Of a stretch of DNA of 64,000 bases, positions 1 through 11,116 are shown piece by piece. A program made the position numbers and the translations under genes. The notes beneath the pieces were generated by a model, which worked only from the letters and a program-made list of their open reading frames with translations, searched no databases and was not told the DNA's origin. The stretch comes from Demequina litoralis (GTDB lineage Bacteria; Actinomycetota; Actinomycetes; Actinomycetales; Demequinaceae), in contig NZ_JAUHPW010000009.1 of assembly GCF_030418455.1 (NCBI RefSeq), positions 62,001 through 126,000 of the forward strand, written 5' to 3'. Position 1 is the first letter of the stretch. Each line of letters opens with the position of its first letter.

Positions 1-80
1 GTGAGCATCGTGACGATGCGGTCCGCCTCACCCAGCTTGTGGGTGCGGAGGACGATCGCGTCGTCTCGGTAGAGGGGCAC
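1..80 (-). CDS. recO: DNA repair protein RecO, N-terminal part only
   Basis: The first 26 codons of RecO, read leftwards off the window edge from a GTG at 80. The reading ([20 protein letters not shown], then RIVTMLT) is the typical RecO amino terminus, an OB-fold that helps load RecA at gaps in recombinational repair. It lies 20 bases downstream of the TetR gene on the same strand. In many actinobacteria recO directly follows leuA, so the TetR divergon and the small lipoprotein appear to sit inside an ancestral leuA-recO junction. The start codon is a choice: no good ribosome binding site was seen, and the rest of the gene is outside the window. Confidence 0.82.
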   Translation of the reverse strand, partial: MPLYRDDAIVLRTHKLGEADRIVTML

Positions 81-99
81 CGGACCATTGTCCCGCGCG

Positions 100-774
100 T
101 CAGGCGCGCTCCCGATCCACGGCGCGCGCGAGCCCGTCGAGCAGCAGGTCGAGCCCGTAGTCGAACGAGTCCCCGAAGTTGAAGCCGGGCTGCATCGCGT
201 GCTCCATCGCGAAGCGCGTCATCATCGGATAGGCGCCCGGATCGAAGGCCGCGGCGATCTCCCCCGCCAGCTCCGCGTCCTCGTCCCCGCGCTGCACCGC
301 GAGGTTGGCCTCCTGCATCGCGAAGCCGTAGACGAAGCTGTCGAGCACCGCGTAGGCGTGCGCCACGAGCGGCAGCGGCATCCCGGCACGGTCGAGGGCG
401 ACCAGCACCGACTCGTGATGCGCGAGCAGCTCGGGGCCCGGGTGGTGCCGGGACTCGAGCAGCGGCACGGACCAGGGATGACGGCCGAGGACCTCGCGCG
501 CGGAGCGGCAGCGCACCCGCAGGGCCTCCTGCCATGGGAGGTCCACGGGCGGCTTCGCGATCTCGGAGAACACGACGTCGACCATGCCGTCGAGCAGCGC
601 CTCCTTGCCGTCGACGTGGTGGTAGATCGTCATCGGCTTGGTGCCGAGCTCGTCCGCGAGCTTGCGGATCGTGAGCGCCTCGATCCCGTCGCGGTCGGCG
701 AGATCCATCGCGGCGGCGAGGATCCGCTCGCGCGACAGTCGCGGCTTGCGCACATCCTGCCTGGTATCCGACAT
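100..774 (-). CDS. TetR-family transcriptional repressor
   Basis: 224 residues. The amino-terminal helix-turn-helix spans about residues 18-60 ([20 protein letters not shown]). The rest is a helical ligand-binding half that resembles the TetR_C type found in tetracycline-repressor-like regulators. It is divergent from an oxidoreductase/DUF4386 pair. Two copies of a perfect 13-bp palindrome lie between the divergent starts, and two more lie 4.5 kb away before a small membrane protein, so autoregulation and a three-unit regulon are inferred. The inducer is unknown. The ATG at 774 gives a normal-length family member. Family assignment is firm; the regulated process (perhaps detoxification of an electrophile or quinone) is inference from the neighbouring reductase. 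Confidence 0.9.
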   Translation of the reverse strand: MSDTRQDVRKPRLSRERILAAAMDLADRDGIEALTIRKLADELGTKPMTIYHHVDGKEALLDGMVDVVFSEIAKPPVDLPWQEALRVRCRSAREVLGRHPWSVPLLESRHHPGPELLAHHESVLVALDRAGMPLPLVAHAYAVLDSFVYGFAMQEANLAVQRGDEDAELAGEIAAAFDPGAYPMMTRFAMEHAMQPGFNFGDSFDYGLDLLLDGLARAVDRERA

Positions 775-797
775 TCTTGCCTCCAGCCCTTGCGGTT

Positions 798-845
798 CGT
801 ACTAAGTACGCCTACGGTCGAGCATAGCAACTCGTACTAAGTACG
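798..845. promoter_or_regulatory. Two TetR operators in the divergent promoter
   Basis: Two identical 13-bp palindromes, CGTACTAAGTACG, at 798-810 and 833-845, with 22 bases between them. They occupy the whole region between the TetR gene (start 774) and the oxidoreductase (start 872). The arms are perfect 6-bp inverted repeats around one central base. The same word recurs twice at 5353-5399 and was not seen elsewhere in the window. Confidence 0.85.
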
Positions 846-871
846 ATTGCGTGACACACGGGGAGGAAACC

Positions 872-1963
872 ATGAACGCCAGCACCACCGCCCAGGCCGC
901 AGCCGCCGCCTCGGCCGCCACCATCGCCGCCGCCGCTTCCGCCAGCGACGCCACGTCCATCACCGAGGGGGACACCACCATGCGCGCAGCCGTCCAGCGC
1001 CGCTACGCCGGCCCGGAGGAGATCCACCTCGACACCGTGCCGGTTCCGCAGCCCGGCGACGGCGAGGTCCTCGTCGAGGTCCACGCCGCGGGCGTCGACC
1101 GCGGCGTGTGGCACCTCGCCACGGGCCGCCCGCTCGTGATCCGCGCGATCGGCTTCGGCCTGCGCCGTCCCAAGCAGCCCGTCCAGGGCTCGGACCTCGC
1201 CGGCGTCGTCTCCGCCGTGGGCGCCGGGGTCACCCGGTTCGCCGTGGGCGACGAGGTCTTCGGCACCGCCGACGGCTCGTTCGCCCAGTTCGCGATCGCC
1301 AAGGAGGAGCGGCTCGCACTCAGGCCCGAGGCTGCGGGGATCGCCGACGCGGCCGCCATGCCCGTGTCCGCGGTCACCGCGCTCCAGGCGGTCCAGGACT
1401 GCGCCAAGGTCGAGGCCGGCCAGCGCGTGCTGATCCTGGGCGCGTCGGGTGGCGTCGGCTCGTTCGCGGTGCAGATCGCCGTCGCGGCCGGGGCCCACGT
1501 CACCGGCGTCGCCAGCGCCGCGAAGGCCGAGCTGGTGCTCGAGCTGGGCGCGGAGCGCGTCATCGACTACCGGACCACCGAGGTGACCGAGCTCGACGAG
1601 TCCTTCGACGTGATCATCGACGCGGGCAGCCTCACCTCGCTGCGCCGCCTGCGCCGCATCCTGTCCCCCACCGGCACGCTCGTCATGGTCGGAGGCGAGG
1701 GCGGCGACGCCCTGGTGGGCGGCAGCGGCCGCACCCTGTGGGCGCCGCTCGTCTCGCTGTTCGCCTCGCAGCGCCTCATGGGCTTCGTGTCCGCCACGAC
1801 CACGGAGCGCCTCGAGCGCGTGAGGGACCTCGTCGACGCGGGCAGCGTCCGCGCCGCGGTCAGCCGCACGTACCCGCTCGAGCGCGCCGGCGACGCCGTC
1901 ACCGACCTGGCCGCGGGCATCGTCTCCGGCAAGGCCGCCGTCCTCGTCCGCGACGCCCGCTGA
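872..1963 (+). CDS. Zinc-independent MDR-family NAD(P)-dependent oxidoreductase (quinone reductase type)
   Basis: About 363 residues. The core starts at MRAAVQRRYAGPEE, with a GroES-like half followed by a Rossmann half carrying the dinucleotide motif GASGGVG near residue 190. No structural-zinc cysteine cluster is visible, which suits quinone reductase or enoyl reductase-like members. An Ala/Ser-rich tail of 36 residues precedes the core. ATG 872 has a strong ribosome site (GGGAGG), but a second ATG at 980 also follows a G-rich site and matches the usual family start, so the true start is open. It begins 26 bases after the second TetR operator and is followed 39 bases later by a DUF4386 gene, so it is very likely TetR-repressed. 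The substrate is unknown. Confidence 0.85.
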   Translation: MNASTTAQAAAAASAATIAAAASASDATSITEGDTTMRAAVQRRYAGPEEIHLDTVPVPQPGDGEVLVEVHAAGVDRGVWHLATGRPLVIRAIGFGLRRPKQPVQGSDLAGVVSAVGAGVTRFAVGDEVFGTADGSFAQFAIAKEERLALRPEAAGIADAAAMPVSAVTALQAVQDCAKVEAGQRVLILGASGGVGSFAVQIAVAAGAHVTGVASAAKAELVLELGAERVIDYRTTEVTELDESFDVIIDAGSLTSLRRLRRILSPTGTLVMVGGEGGDALVGGSGRTLWAPLVSLFASQRLMGFVSATTTERLERVRDLVDAGSVRAAVSRTYPLERAGDAVTDLAAGIVSGKAAVLVRDAR

Positions 1964-2002
1964 GCGCGTCTCCACCGCATCGTCCCGACAGGAGAACCCG
2001 TC

Positions 2003-2746
2003 ATGAACGTCACGACCGACCTCTCGCCCCGATCGGCGGCGCGCCTCGCCGGCCTCGGCTACATCGCCATCGTGCTCCTCGCCATGGGCGCGAACTTCCT
2101 GGTCCGCAACCAGCTCGTCGTGCTCGACGACCCGGCGGCGACCATGGCCAACATCGCCGAGAACGAGACCACGTTCCGGTTCGGCATCGCAGGCTTCGCC
2201 GCGATCGCGATGATCGACATCGGCATCGCGTGGGCCCTGCACGTGCTGCTGCGCCACACGGGCGAGCGCCGCTCGCTGCTTGCCGCATGGCTCCGCCTGG
2301 CCTACACGGTCGCGTTCATCCCCGCGATCACGTTCATGTACCTCGCCCTGCAGCTCGCGGTCGGCGGCGACATCGTCGCGGGCCTCGACGCCGGTCAGCG
2401 CGAGGCCTGGACCGGGCTCGCGATGGAGGCCTTCGACATCACGTGGCTGCTCGCGCTCGTGGCGTTCGGCCTGCACCTGATGGTGCTCGGCCGCATCCTC
2501 GTCGCGTCGCGCATCGGGCCCCGCGCGCTGGGCTACGGCCTGGGGATCGCGGGCGTCGCGTACGTGGCGGACACCTTCGCCCACCTCCTGCTCGCCAACT
2601 ACGCCGACTTCGGCGGGGCGTTCCTCGCGATCGTCGCCACCGCGTCGATCGTCACGGAGGTGTGGTTCACCGTCTGGCTCCTCACGCGTGCACCGCGCGC
2701 GGTGGCGGCCCTCCCCGGCCGGGAGCCGGACCTGGTCACGGCCTGA
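2003..2746 (+). CDS. DUF4386-like integral membrane protein
   Basis: 247 residues with about six hydrophobic segments (near residues 18-38, 60-85, 95-120, 140-165, 172-195 and 205-232), consistent with the DUF4386 family of unknown function. It has a clear ribosome site (AGGAGA) before ATG 2003 and follows the oxidoreductase by 39 bases, so the two are probably co-transcribed from the TetR-controlled promoter. A terminator hairpin follows the stop. Such proteins often sit beside TetR or MarR regulators, but no transport or enzymatic activity can be read from the sequence. Confidence 0.8.
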   Translation: MNVTTDLSPRSAARLAGLGYIAIVLLAMGANFLVRNQLVVLDDPAATMANIAENETTFRFGIAGFAAIAMIDIGIAWALHVLLRHTGERRSLLAAWLRLAYTVAFIPAITFMYLALQLAVGGDIVAGLDAGQREAWTGLAMEAFDITWLLALVAFGLHLMVLGRILVASRIGPRALGYGLGIAGVAYVADTFAHLLLANYADFGGAFLAIVATASIVTEVWFTVWLLTRAPRAVAALPGREPDLVTA

Positions 2747-2760
2747 GCCGTGCCCGCACC

Positions 2761-2795
2761 GCCCCGTCGTGCCCTCCCGGGTGCGGCGGGGCTTT
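2761..2795 (+). terminator. Rho-independent-like hairpin after the DUF4386 gene
   Basis: Stem GCCCCGTCG (2761-2769) pairs with CGGCGGGGC (2784-2792), one G-T wobble, 14-base loop, then a short T run. It lies between two genes that converge, so it may serve both. Confidence 0.55.
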
Positions 2796-2833
2796 GCGCG
2801 TCAAACGCGGGTCAGGCGCAGGTCGGGTGCGGG

Positions 2834-5222
<2,389 letters not shown>

Positions 5223-5352
5223 GTCCACCATAGCGGACGACTGCCAATGACAAAGGTGACGCGTGTGACGAGCGCTGGTCGTGGCAGGCGCCGGGCGGAT
5301 AACGGGACGATTCGCCAGTCCGGCAAGGGTCGTCGCGCCAGCTCTTGCGTAT

Positions 5353-5399
5353 CGTACTTAGTACGACTATCGTGGCGACCACAAGGCGTACTAAGTACG
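5353..5399. promoter_or_regulatory. Second pair of TetR operators
   Basis: The palindromes CGTACTTAGTACG (5353-5365) and CGTACTAAGTACG (5387-5399), 21 bases apart, match both the word and the spacing found at 798-845. The second copy ends 21 bases before the start of a small membrane protein, so that gene is a probable distant target of the same TetR protein. The leuA leader begins about 130 bases away on the other strand. Confidence 0.83.
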
Positions 5400-5420
5400 A
5401 AACCGACGAGGAGAGCCCAC

Positions 5421-5579
5421 ATGCCCGACCAGATCGCCACCACCGAGCCCGCCGCCACCGCCAAGAAGGAGCAGCCCTTCTGGGCCGTCCCGACCGTCCT
5501 CGCCATCATCCTGCTGAGCAGCGGCGGCTTCGTCCTGCTCCTCGCCCAAGCACTCAAGATCCTGTCCTCGATCCAGTAG
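5421..5579 (+). CDS. 52-residue single-pass membrane protein under TetR control
   Basis: A short protein with a hydrophilic N-terminus (about residues 1-20, rich in Ala, Thr, Glu and Lys) and one hydrophobic helix (about 23-46, starting WAVPTVLAIILL). It has a good ribosome site (GAGGAG) before ATG 5421. No family is recognised. Two TetR operators lie immediately upstream, with nearly the same geometry as those before the oxidoreductase, so it is probably co-induced. It may be a small stress or transporter-associated membrane peptide; that is a guess. Confidence 0.7.
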   Translation: MPDQIATTEPAATAKKEQPFWAVPTVLAIILLSSGGFVLLLAQALKILSSIQ

Positions 5580-5705
5580 CCCGACTCCCAGCAAACGGCG
5601 TGTCGCTCGCCGGTTTGTCAGGTTTGCGCGCTTTAGGGTGGGCCTCGGGTCCAACGATGACGCGGACCCGTCGAGGTTCCGGCCGTGGCATCGGGGGGAT
5701 GCACC

Positions 5706-6914
5706 ATGGAGGCGACAAGGACGCATGGGCACAGCCAGGTGCGCACCCACGGAAGCAGGACCCTCGCGGCGACCGCGGCGCTCCTCACGCTGCTGGCGGG
5801 CTGCACGGCAGCCGACGGCGGCGCTGAGACGAGCACGTCGGGCGCACCCGCGTCGTCGGCCAACACCGATGCCGGCGACACCAGCCCGTCCGCGGGTGCT
5901 TCGACCGCCGATGGTGCGGATGTGCGGATCGTCACCGATGAGAGCGGGCGGATCTCGATGCTCGCACCGGTGGGCTGGGAGGTCGACGGTCGCCCCCGGC
6001 CCCAAGGCGATGGCGCCGCCTACGTCCCCTCGCTCATTGTCTGGCCGGACATCAACGAGTTCGTCTACTCCAACGAGTTCGACGGGGCCTACGGCACCTT
6101 CGAGTCCTCCGGGGTGAGCGTGCGGTTGCTCGACACAGTCCAGGAGGACTACTCGTACCGCGTCGAGCAGGAGGCCGAGAGCTGGCGTGGGTGCGAGATG
6201 ACCGGCCCACCGGTGTCTCACGTCGACGGGGACTTCTACGGTGCCACCGTCGACCTCGCGTGCACGCGGTGGGACGACACGGCTGCCGACGACACGACAC
6301 TGTGGGTGTTCCGCGGCCCGCCGGACCGCGTCGGCGCCGCCGCCGCGCTCCGCTTCACCGAGGAGGAGTCGCGCGACGGCCTCAAGTCGACCGTCTGGGA
6401 GTCCATCCGTATCGCGATGCAGGCGTACGACGCCATGTCGTCCGAGCTGGGCACGCCCACGAGCTTCACCTCCGTCACCGATGACAGCGGGCGGATCTCG
6501 CTATCCGTGCCGGCGGGCTGGGAGGTCGACGGCGTGCCAGGCGCGGCCTCGGACGACGGCGGTTCTGCGCCCGCACTGGTGGCGGCGCCCGATATCGAAG
6601 CCTTCCTCTCGACCACGACGGCGCCGGGCGTCAGCGTCGAGCTGCGGCCCGACTCGATGACGATCGACCACCTCGCCGCCTCCGAGTCCGACCTGGCGGG
6701 CGACTGCGAGGCGGCAGAGCCCACTCCGTCCTACGACGACGGGCACCTGCTCAACGTCTCGGCGGAGTACTCCTGCGACGGCAGCCACACCGTCCAGGCG
6801 GCGGTGATGAGCCACCACGACGTCAAGGCGAAGGTGGTCATCCGGGGCACCGCGGACGTCTGGGATGCCGACATCCCCAGCCAGATCTGGGCGACCATCG
6901 CGCTCACGGACTAG
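5706..6914 (+). CDS. Lipoprotein with two tandem copies of one domain
   Basis: 402 residues from ATG 5706, which follows a G-rich ribosome site. A signal peptide ends in a lipobox (LLAGC) near residue 37, followed by a Ser/Thr/Ala-rich linker to about residue 70. Two homologous domains follow. The first begins VTDESGRISMLAPVGWEVDG and the second, about 180 residues later, VTDDSGRISLSVPAGWEVDG; each contains spaced Cys residues suited to disulphides. Similar short modules occur in secreted actinobacterial proteins, but no function can be named. It stands alone between the TetR-controlled small gene and era, and is oriented against the era operon. Confidence 0.75.
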   Translation: MEATRTHGHSQVRTHGSRTLAATAALLTLLAGCTAADGGAETSTSGAPASSANTDAGDTSPSAGASTADGADVRIVTDESGRISMLAPVGWEVDGRPRPQGDGAAYVPSLIVWPDINEFVYSNEFDGAYGTFESSGVSVRLLDTVQEDYSYRVEQEAESWRGCEMTGPPVSHVDGDFYGATVDLACTRWDDTAADDTTLWVFRGPPDRVGAAAALRFTEEESRDGLKSTVWESIRIAMQAYDAMSSELGTPTSFTSVTDDSGRISLSVPAGWEVDGVPGAASDDGGSAPALVAAPDIEAFLSTTTAPGVSVELRPDSMTIDHLAASESDLAGDCEAAEPTPSYDDGHLLNVSAEYSCDGSHTVQAAVMSHHDVKAKVVIRGTADVWDADIPSQIWATIALTD

Positions 6915-7039
6915 AAGCTGCCGACGCACGAGCGGGTCCGACCGCACGCGACAACGATGCACCAGTCAGGCCACCGTCGCGGACGCCGGCCCCCTCATCC
7001 CCACGAGATCACATGTGTCACATGCTTCATTGGGAATCG

Positions 7040-7942
7040 CTAGAACCCGAGCCGCCCCAGCTGCTTAGGGTCGCGCTGCCAGTCCTTCGCGACCTTCACA
7101 TGGAGGTCCAGGTAGACCTTCCGGCCCAGCAGGTGCTCGATCCCGGCCCGCGCCGTCGCTCCGACCTCCTTGAGCCGCGACCCGCCCTTGCCGATGATGA
7201 TGCCCTTCTGCGAGTCGCGCTCCACGAACACGTGCGCGCGGATCTCCAGCACCGGCCGGTGGGCGTCCTCCGAGTCGGGCTCCACCATCTCCTCGATCAC
7301 CACGGCGATCGAGTGCGGCAGCTCGTCGCGGACGCCCTCGAGCGCCGCCTCGCGGATGAGCTCCGCGATGCGCACGTCCTCGGGCTCGTCCGTGAGCTCG
7401 CCCTCCGGGTAGAGCGCGGGACCCTCCGGCAGGTACTTCGCGAGCACGTCGACGAGCGTGCCCATCTGGATGTCCTTGACCGAGCTCACGGGGATGATCT
7501 CGGCCCACTCCCCCAGCTGCGACACGTCGAGCAGGTGCGCCGCGACGCGGTCGCGCGGCACCTTGTCGACCTTGGTGACGATCGCGACGACGGGACGTCG
7601 CGCATCGGCGAGCTCGCGCGCGATCCACTTGTCGCCCGGGCCCACCTTCTCGTCGGCGGGCAGGCAGAAGCCGATCACGTCGACCTCCGACAGCGTCTCG
7701 CGCACGAGGTCGTTGAGGCGCTCGCCCAGCAGCGTGCGGGGACGATGCAGGCCGGGGGTGTCCACGATGACCAACTGGGCCTCGGGCCGGTTGACGATGC
7801 CGCGGATCGCGCGGCGCGTCGTCTGGGGCCGCGACGACATGATCGCGACCTTGTCCCCCACCAGCGCGTTCATCAGGGTCGACTTGCCGGCGTTGGGCCT
7901 TCCCACGAACGCCGCGAAGCCGGATCGGTGGTTCTCAGTCAT
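7040..7942 (-). CDS. era: GTPase Era
   Basis: 300 residues. A ribosome-assembly GTPase that binds the 3' end of 16S rRNA. The G domain has the P-loop GRPNAGKST, a G3 motif DTPGLH and a G4 motif TKVD. The C-terminal KH domain (about 205-290) contains the signature GIIIGKGGSRLKEVG. ATG 7942 overlaps the end of the corC-like gene by 8 bases, and a longer frame inside that gene was rejected. It is the last gene of the hrcA-dnaJ-rsmE-HIT-phoH-ybeY-corC-era run. A 125-base stretch with no evident feature separates its stop from the convergent lipoprotein. Confidence 0.97.
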   Translation of the reverse strand: MTENHRSGFAAFVGRPNAGKSTLMNALVGDKVAIMSSRPQTTRRAIRGIVNRPEAQLVIVDTPGLHRPRTLLGERLNDLVRETLSEVDVIGFCLPADEKVGPGDKWIARELADARRPVVAIVTKVDKVPRDRVAAHLLDVSQLGEWAEIIPVSSVKDIQMGTLVDVLAKYLPEGPALYPEGELTDEPEDVRIAELIREAALEGVRDELPHSIAVVIEEMVEPDSEDAHRPVLEIRAHVFVERDSQKGIIIGKGGSRLKEVGATARAGIEHLLGRKVYLDLHVKVAKDWQRDPKQLGRLGF

Positions 7943-9251
7943 CGTCCTCGTCCTTCCGGCCGCGCCTGCGCGGCACCGTCTCGTTCTCGCCTGTGCCGGG
8001 CGCCGCATCGTCCACCTCGGCGCGCGTCGCGATCACCGACACCAGCGTGCGCCTGCGGCCCTCCGCGCGCTCGGCGAACAGCTCGATGCCGTGCGCGGTC
8101 GCGCGCGAGCCGGGGATCGGCACCTTGCCCAGCGCCTTCGCGAGCAGCCCCGCCACCGTCTCCACGTCCTCGTCGTCGATCTCGACGTCGAACCGCTCGC
8201 CCAGCTCGTCGAGGCTGCAGCGGGCCGGCATCCGGTAGCGGCCCTCGCCCAGGTCCTCGACCTCGGGCGCGGAGCGGTCGTGCTCGTCGACCACCTCGCC
8301 CACGATCTCCTCGAGCGCGTCCTCGATGGTGACCACGCCGGCGACGCCGCCGAACTCGTCCACCACCACCGCCATGTGGAACACCTCGTCCTGCATGCGC
8401 CGCAGCAGGTCGTCGGCGGGCACGGACTCGGGCACGAACACCGCCTCGCGCAGCAGGTGGTCGATGGGCTCCTCGAGCCGTTCGGGGTGGTCCCACGTCG
8501 CCCGCACCACGTCCTTGAGGTACAGCACGCCGACTGTGTCGTCGACGTCGCCGCGGATCACCGGCACGCGCGAGTAGCCCGACCGCATGAACAGCACCAT
8601 CGCCTTGCGCGCGGGTGTGCCCGCCTGGATGGTCACCATGTCGGTGCGCGGCACCATGACCTCGCGGGTGAGGGTGTCGCCCAGGCTCACGACCGAGCGC
8701 AGCAGCTCGGCGTCCTCCTCCTCGAGCGCCTCCCCCGCCTGCTCGACGAGGTCCTCGGGCTCGGCGAGCTCGCGGATGCGCAGCGCGGGCACCACGGCGC
8801 GGATGGGCGCGGTGAGCCGGATGAGCGTCCAGGCGAGCGGCGCGAGCGCGCGGATCGCGGTCTCGGGAGCGCGCCGGGCGGCGGCGCGCGGCCAGGCGCG
8901 CACGATGACGAGCGACAGGAACGCGGCCACGACCCACGCGAGCAGCAGCGTCGGGCCGGTCTCCCAGCCCAGCGCGTCGCCCCACGCGAGCGCGAGCGCG
9001 GTCCACGCGACGATCGCCACGGTCTCGAGCACCGCGTACGCGACGGACGATGCGGTGTCGGCGTGGTCGGGCAGCGCGGCGAGGCGGGCGGCTCGCGTGG
9101 GCGCGCCGTCCGGCCGCAGCTGGCCGGCCATGCGGCGCTCGTCCGCGTAGGGGATCTGCTCGAAGGCGGCGACGACGGCGTGGAGGATCGCCGCGCCCGC
9201 GAGGCCCGCGACCACGACCGCCAGCAGCAGCGTGACGGCGGAGGACGTCAT
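7935..9251 (-). CDS. CorC/HlyC-type transporter-associated protein with CBS domains
   Basis: 438 residues from ATG 9251, which overlaps the ybeY stop as ATGA. The N-terminal third is a CNNM/DUF21-like membrane region with several hydrophobic segments. Two CBS domains follow (about 195-320), and a C-terminal CorC_HlyC domain (about 345-425) includes the usual DEFGGVAGVVTIEDALEEIV stretch. The family is linked to magnesium/cobalt efflux; that link is family knowledge and is not visible here. The extreme C-terminus is very acidic and basic by turns. One copy of the abundant ten-base word lies inside (9045). Confidence 0.9.
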   Translation of the reverse strand: MTSSAVTLLLAVVVAGLAGAAILHAVVAAFEQIPYADERRMAGQLRPDGAPTRAARLAALPDHADTASSVAYAVLETVAIVAWTALALAWGDALGWETGPTLLLAWVVAAFLSLVIVRAWPRAAARRAPETAIRALAPLAWTLIRLTAPIRAVVPALRIRELAEPEDLVEQAGEALEEEDAELLRSVVSLGDTLTREVMVPRTDMVTIQAGTPARKAMVLFMRSGYSRVPVIRGDVDDTVGVLYLKDVVRATWDHPERLEEPIDHLLREAVFVPESVPADDLLRRMQDEVFHMAVVVDEFGGVAGVVTIEDALEEIVGEVVDEHDRSAPEVEDLGEGRYRMPARCSLDELGERFDVEIDDEDVETVAGLLAKALGKVPIPGSRATAHGIELFAERAEGRRRTLVSVIATRAEVDDAAPGTGENETVPRRRGRKDEDDD

Positions 9252-9697
9252 CGGCTCGCGAGGAACGTGAGGAGGAGGTTGCGCTGGAGCGCGAACATCT
9301 CCTTCTCCTCCTCCGGCTCGACGTGGTCGTAGCCGAGCAGGTGGAGGATCCCGTGCGTGGTGAGGAGCAGCATCTCCTCCTCCGCGCTGTGACCGGCGGA
9401 CGCCGCCTGGCGCTTCGCGACCGACGGGCACACGACGATGTCGCCGAGCAGGCCCGCGGGCGTGGGCTCGTCGGGCGTGCCCGGCCGCAGCTCGTCCATG
9501 GGGAAGCTCAGCACGTCGGTAGGTCCGGGCTCGTCCATCCACTGGAGGTGGAGCTGCTCCATCGCCTCCTCGTCGACGAACATGATCGCGAGCTCCGCGC
9601 CCTCGGCGACGTGCATCCGGCCCAGCACGTACTTGGCGAGCTCGGCGAACTCGACCTCGTCGATGCTCGCGTCGGTCTCGTTGTTGACCTCGATCAC
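9248..9697 (-). CDS. ybeY: Endoribonuclease YbeY
   Basis: 149 residues. A zinc-dependent single-strand endoribonuclease for 16S rRNA 3'-end maturation and ribosome quality control. The zinc motif HGILHLLGYDH is present near residues 114-124. The start is GTG 9697 after a strong AAGGAGGA site, overlapping the phoH stop as GTGA. Its place between phoH and era is the usual arrangement. Confidence 0.96.
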   Translation of the reverse strand: MIEVNNETDASIDEVEFAELAKYVLGRMHVAEGAELAIMFVDEEAMEQLHLQWMDEPGPTDVLSFPMDELRPGTPDEPTPAGLLGDIVVCPSVAKRQAASAGHSAEEEMLLLTTHGILHLLGYDHVEPEEEKEMFALQRNLLLTFLASR

Positions 9698-10740
9698 CGG
9701 GGCTCCTCCTTGTCGAACCGGCGGCGCTGGCCGGTGGGGCGCGGCCCGCGGCCGTCGTCCTTCTCGTCGTTCTCCGCGTACGCGGTGATGATGTCGCTCA
9801 CCAGGCGGTGCCGGACCACGTCCTGCGCGCCGAGGTGGCAGAACGCGATGTCCTCGACGCCCGTGAGGATCTCCGACGCGGCGCGCAGCCCCGAGCGGGT
9901 GCCGCCGGGCAGGTCGACCTGCGTGACGTCGCCCGTCACCACCATGGTGGTGCCGAAGCCCAGGCGCGTGAGGAACATCTTCATCTGCTCGCGCGTGGTG
10001 TTCTGCGCCTCGTCGAGGATGACGAACGCGTCGTTGAGCGTGCGGCCGCGCATGTACGCGAGCGGCGCCACCTCGATGGTGCCGGCCTCCATCAGCCGCG
10101 GGATCGACTCGGGGTCGATCATGTCGTGCAGCGCGTCGTACAGCGGCCGCAGGTACGGGTCGATCTTCTCGCTGAGCGAGCCGGGCAGGAAGCCGAGCCG
10201 CTCCCCCGCCTCCACGGCCGGGCGCGTGAGGACGATGCGGTTGACCCGCTTGGACTGCAGCGCCGCCACGGCCTGGGCCATCGCGAGGTACGTCTTGCCG
10301 GTGCCGGCGGGGCCGATGCCGAACGTGATGGTGTGGCCCTCGATCGCGTGGACGTACGAGGCCTGGCCCTGGGTCTTGGGGCGGATGGTGCGCCCGCGGG
10401 TCGACAGGATCGACCGGCTGAGCACGCCCGCGGGGCGCTCCGCGACGGTGGTGGTGCCGCCCGTCGCAGGCCCCGTCGAGCGCAGCATGCGCACGGACTC
10501 CCGTGCGACCTCCGGGGTGAGCGGCACGCCGGCGCCCAGCACGTCGCGCAGCTCCTCCACCGCCGAGGCCGCGGCATCCACATCGTCCTCGTCGCCCGTC
10601 AGCGTGATGCGGTTGCCGCGCACGAGGATGTCGACCGCGGGGAACGCCCGCTCGACCTCCCGGAGCACGCCGTCGCCGGACCCCAGCAGGTCGGGCATCC
10701 TCGCCGCGTCGTCGACGACGACGACCCGGGTCACGCTCAC
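9694..10740 (-). CDS. phoH: PhoH-like ATPase
   Basis: 348 residues. The N-terminus resembles a small RNA-binding (KH-like) domain. The PhoH ATPase core has a P-loop GPAGTGKTYLA and a Walker B-like ILDEAQN. It commonly accompanies YbeY and is thought to act with it on RNA. The start is GTG 10740, overlapping the HIT gene stop as GTGA; a second GTG six bases further on is a weaker choice. A copy of the ten-base word lies at 10230. Confidence 0.94.
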   Translation of the reverse strand: MSVTRVVVVDDAARMPDLLGSGDGVLREVERAFPAVDILVRGNRITLTGDEDDVDAAASAVEELRDVLGAGVPLTPEVARESVRMLRSTGPATGGTTTVAERPAGVLSRSILSTRGRTIRPKTQGQASYVHAIEGHTITFGIGPAGTGKTYLAMAQAVAALQSKRVNRIVLTRPAVEAGERLGFLPGSLSEKIDPYLRPLYDALHDMIDPESIPRLMEAGTIEVAPLAYMRGRTLNDAFVILDEAQNTTREQMKMFLTRLGFGTTMVVTGDVTQVDLPGGTRSGLRAASEILTGVEDIAFCHLGAQDVVRHRLVSDIITAYAENDEKDDGRGPRPTGQRRRFDKEEPR

Positions 10741-11078
10741 GCGTCCCACCCCAGCGCGCCGCCGTTCATGACGTGGCCGTGCACGTGGAACACGGTCTGG
10801 CCCGCGGCGGGGCCGGTGTTGAAGATGAGGCGGTACTCGCCGTCGCACTCGGCGTCCGCGATCTGCTGCGCCACCTGTGCCATCTCCGCGAGGACCTCGG
10901 GGATCTCGCGCGCGGCCGCGGCGACGTTGGGGACGTGCTGCTTCGAGGCGACGAGCACGTGCACCGGCGCCTTGGGCGCGATGTCGCGGAACGCGATGAC
11001 GTTCTCGGTCTCGACGACCGTGGTCGAGGGGATCTCCCCCGCGACGATCTTGCAGAAGATGCAGTCCGTGGTGCTCAT
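10737..11078 (-). CDS. HIT-family nucleotide-binding protein (HinT-like)
   Basis: 113 residues. The histidine triad HVHGHV is present near the C-terminus (about residues 98-103), and an N-terminal CIFCKIVAGEIPS block is typical of HinT-like purine nucleoside phosphoramidases, which form dimers. ATG 11078 is the only sensible start. It is embedded in the hrcA-era operon, a common actinobacterial position. The downstream overlap with phoH implies coupling. Confidence 0.95.
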   Translation of the reverse strand: MSTTDCIFCKIVAGEIPSTTVVETENVIAFRDIAPKAPVHVLVASKQHVPNVAAAAREIPEVLAEMAQVAQQIADAECDGEYRLIFNTGPAAGQTVFHVHGHVMNGGALGWDA

Positions 11079-11116
11079 CCCCCTAGCGTAATGACCTGGG
11101 CGGACGCCCGGTGGCC

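Noticed and set aside
812-2584. Very long open frames opposite or inside real genes (for example 812-2584, 3508-5136, 27174-31832, 53906-56641)
   Set aside because: They are shadows produced by 72% GC DNA: low-complexity Arg/Ala/Gly/His-rich products with no domains, and they run antisense to clearly conserved genes.
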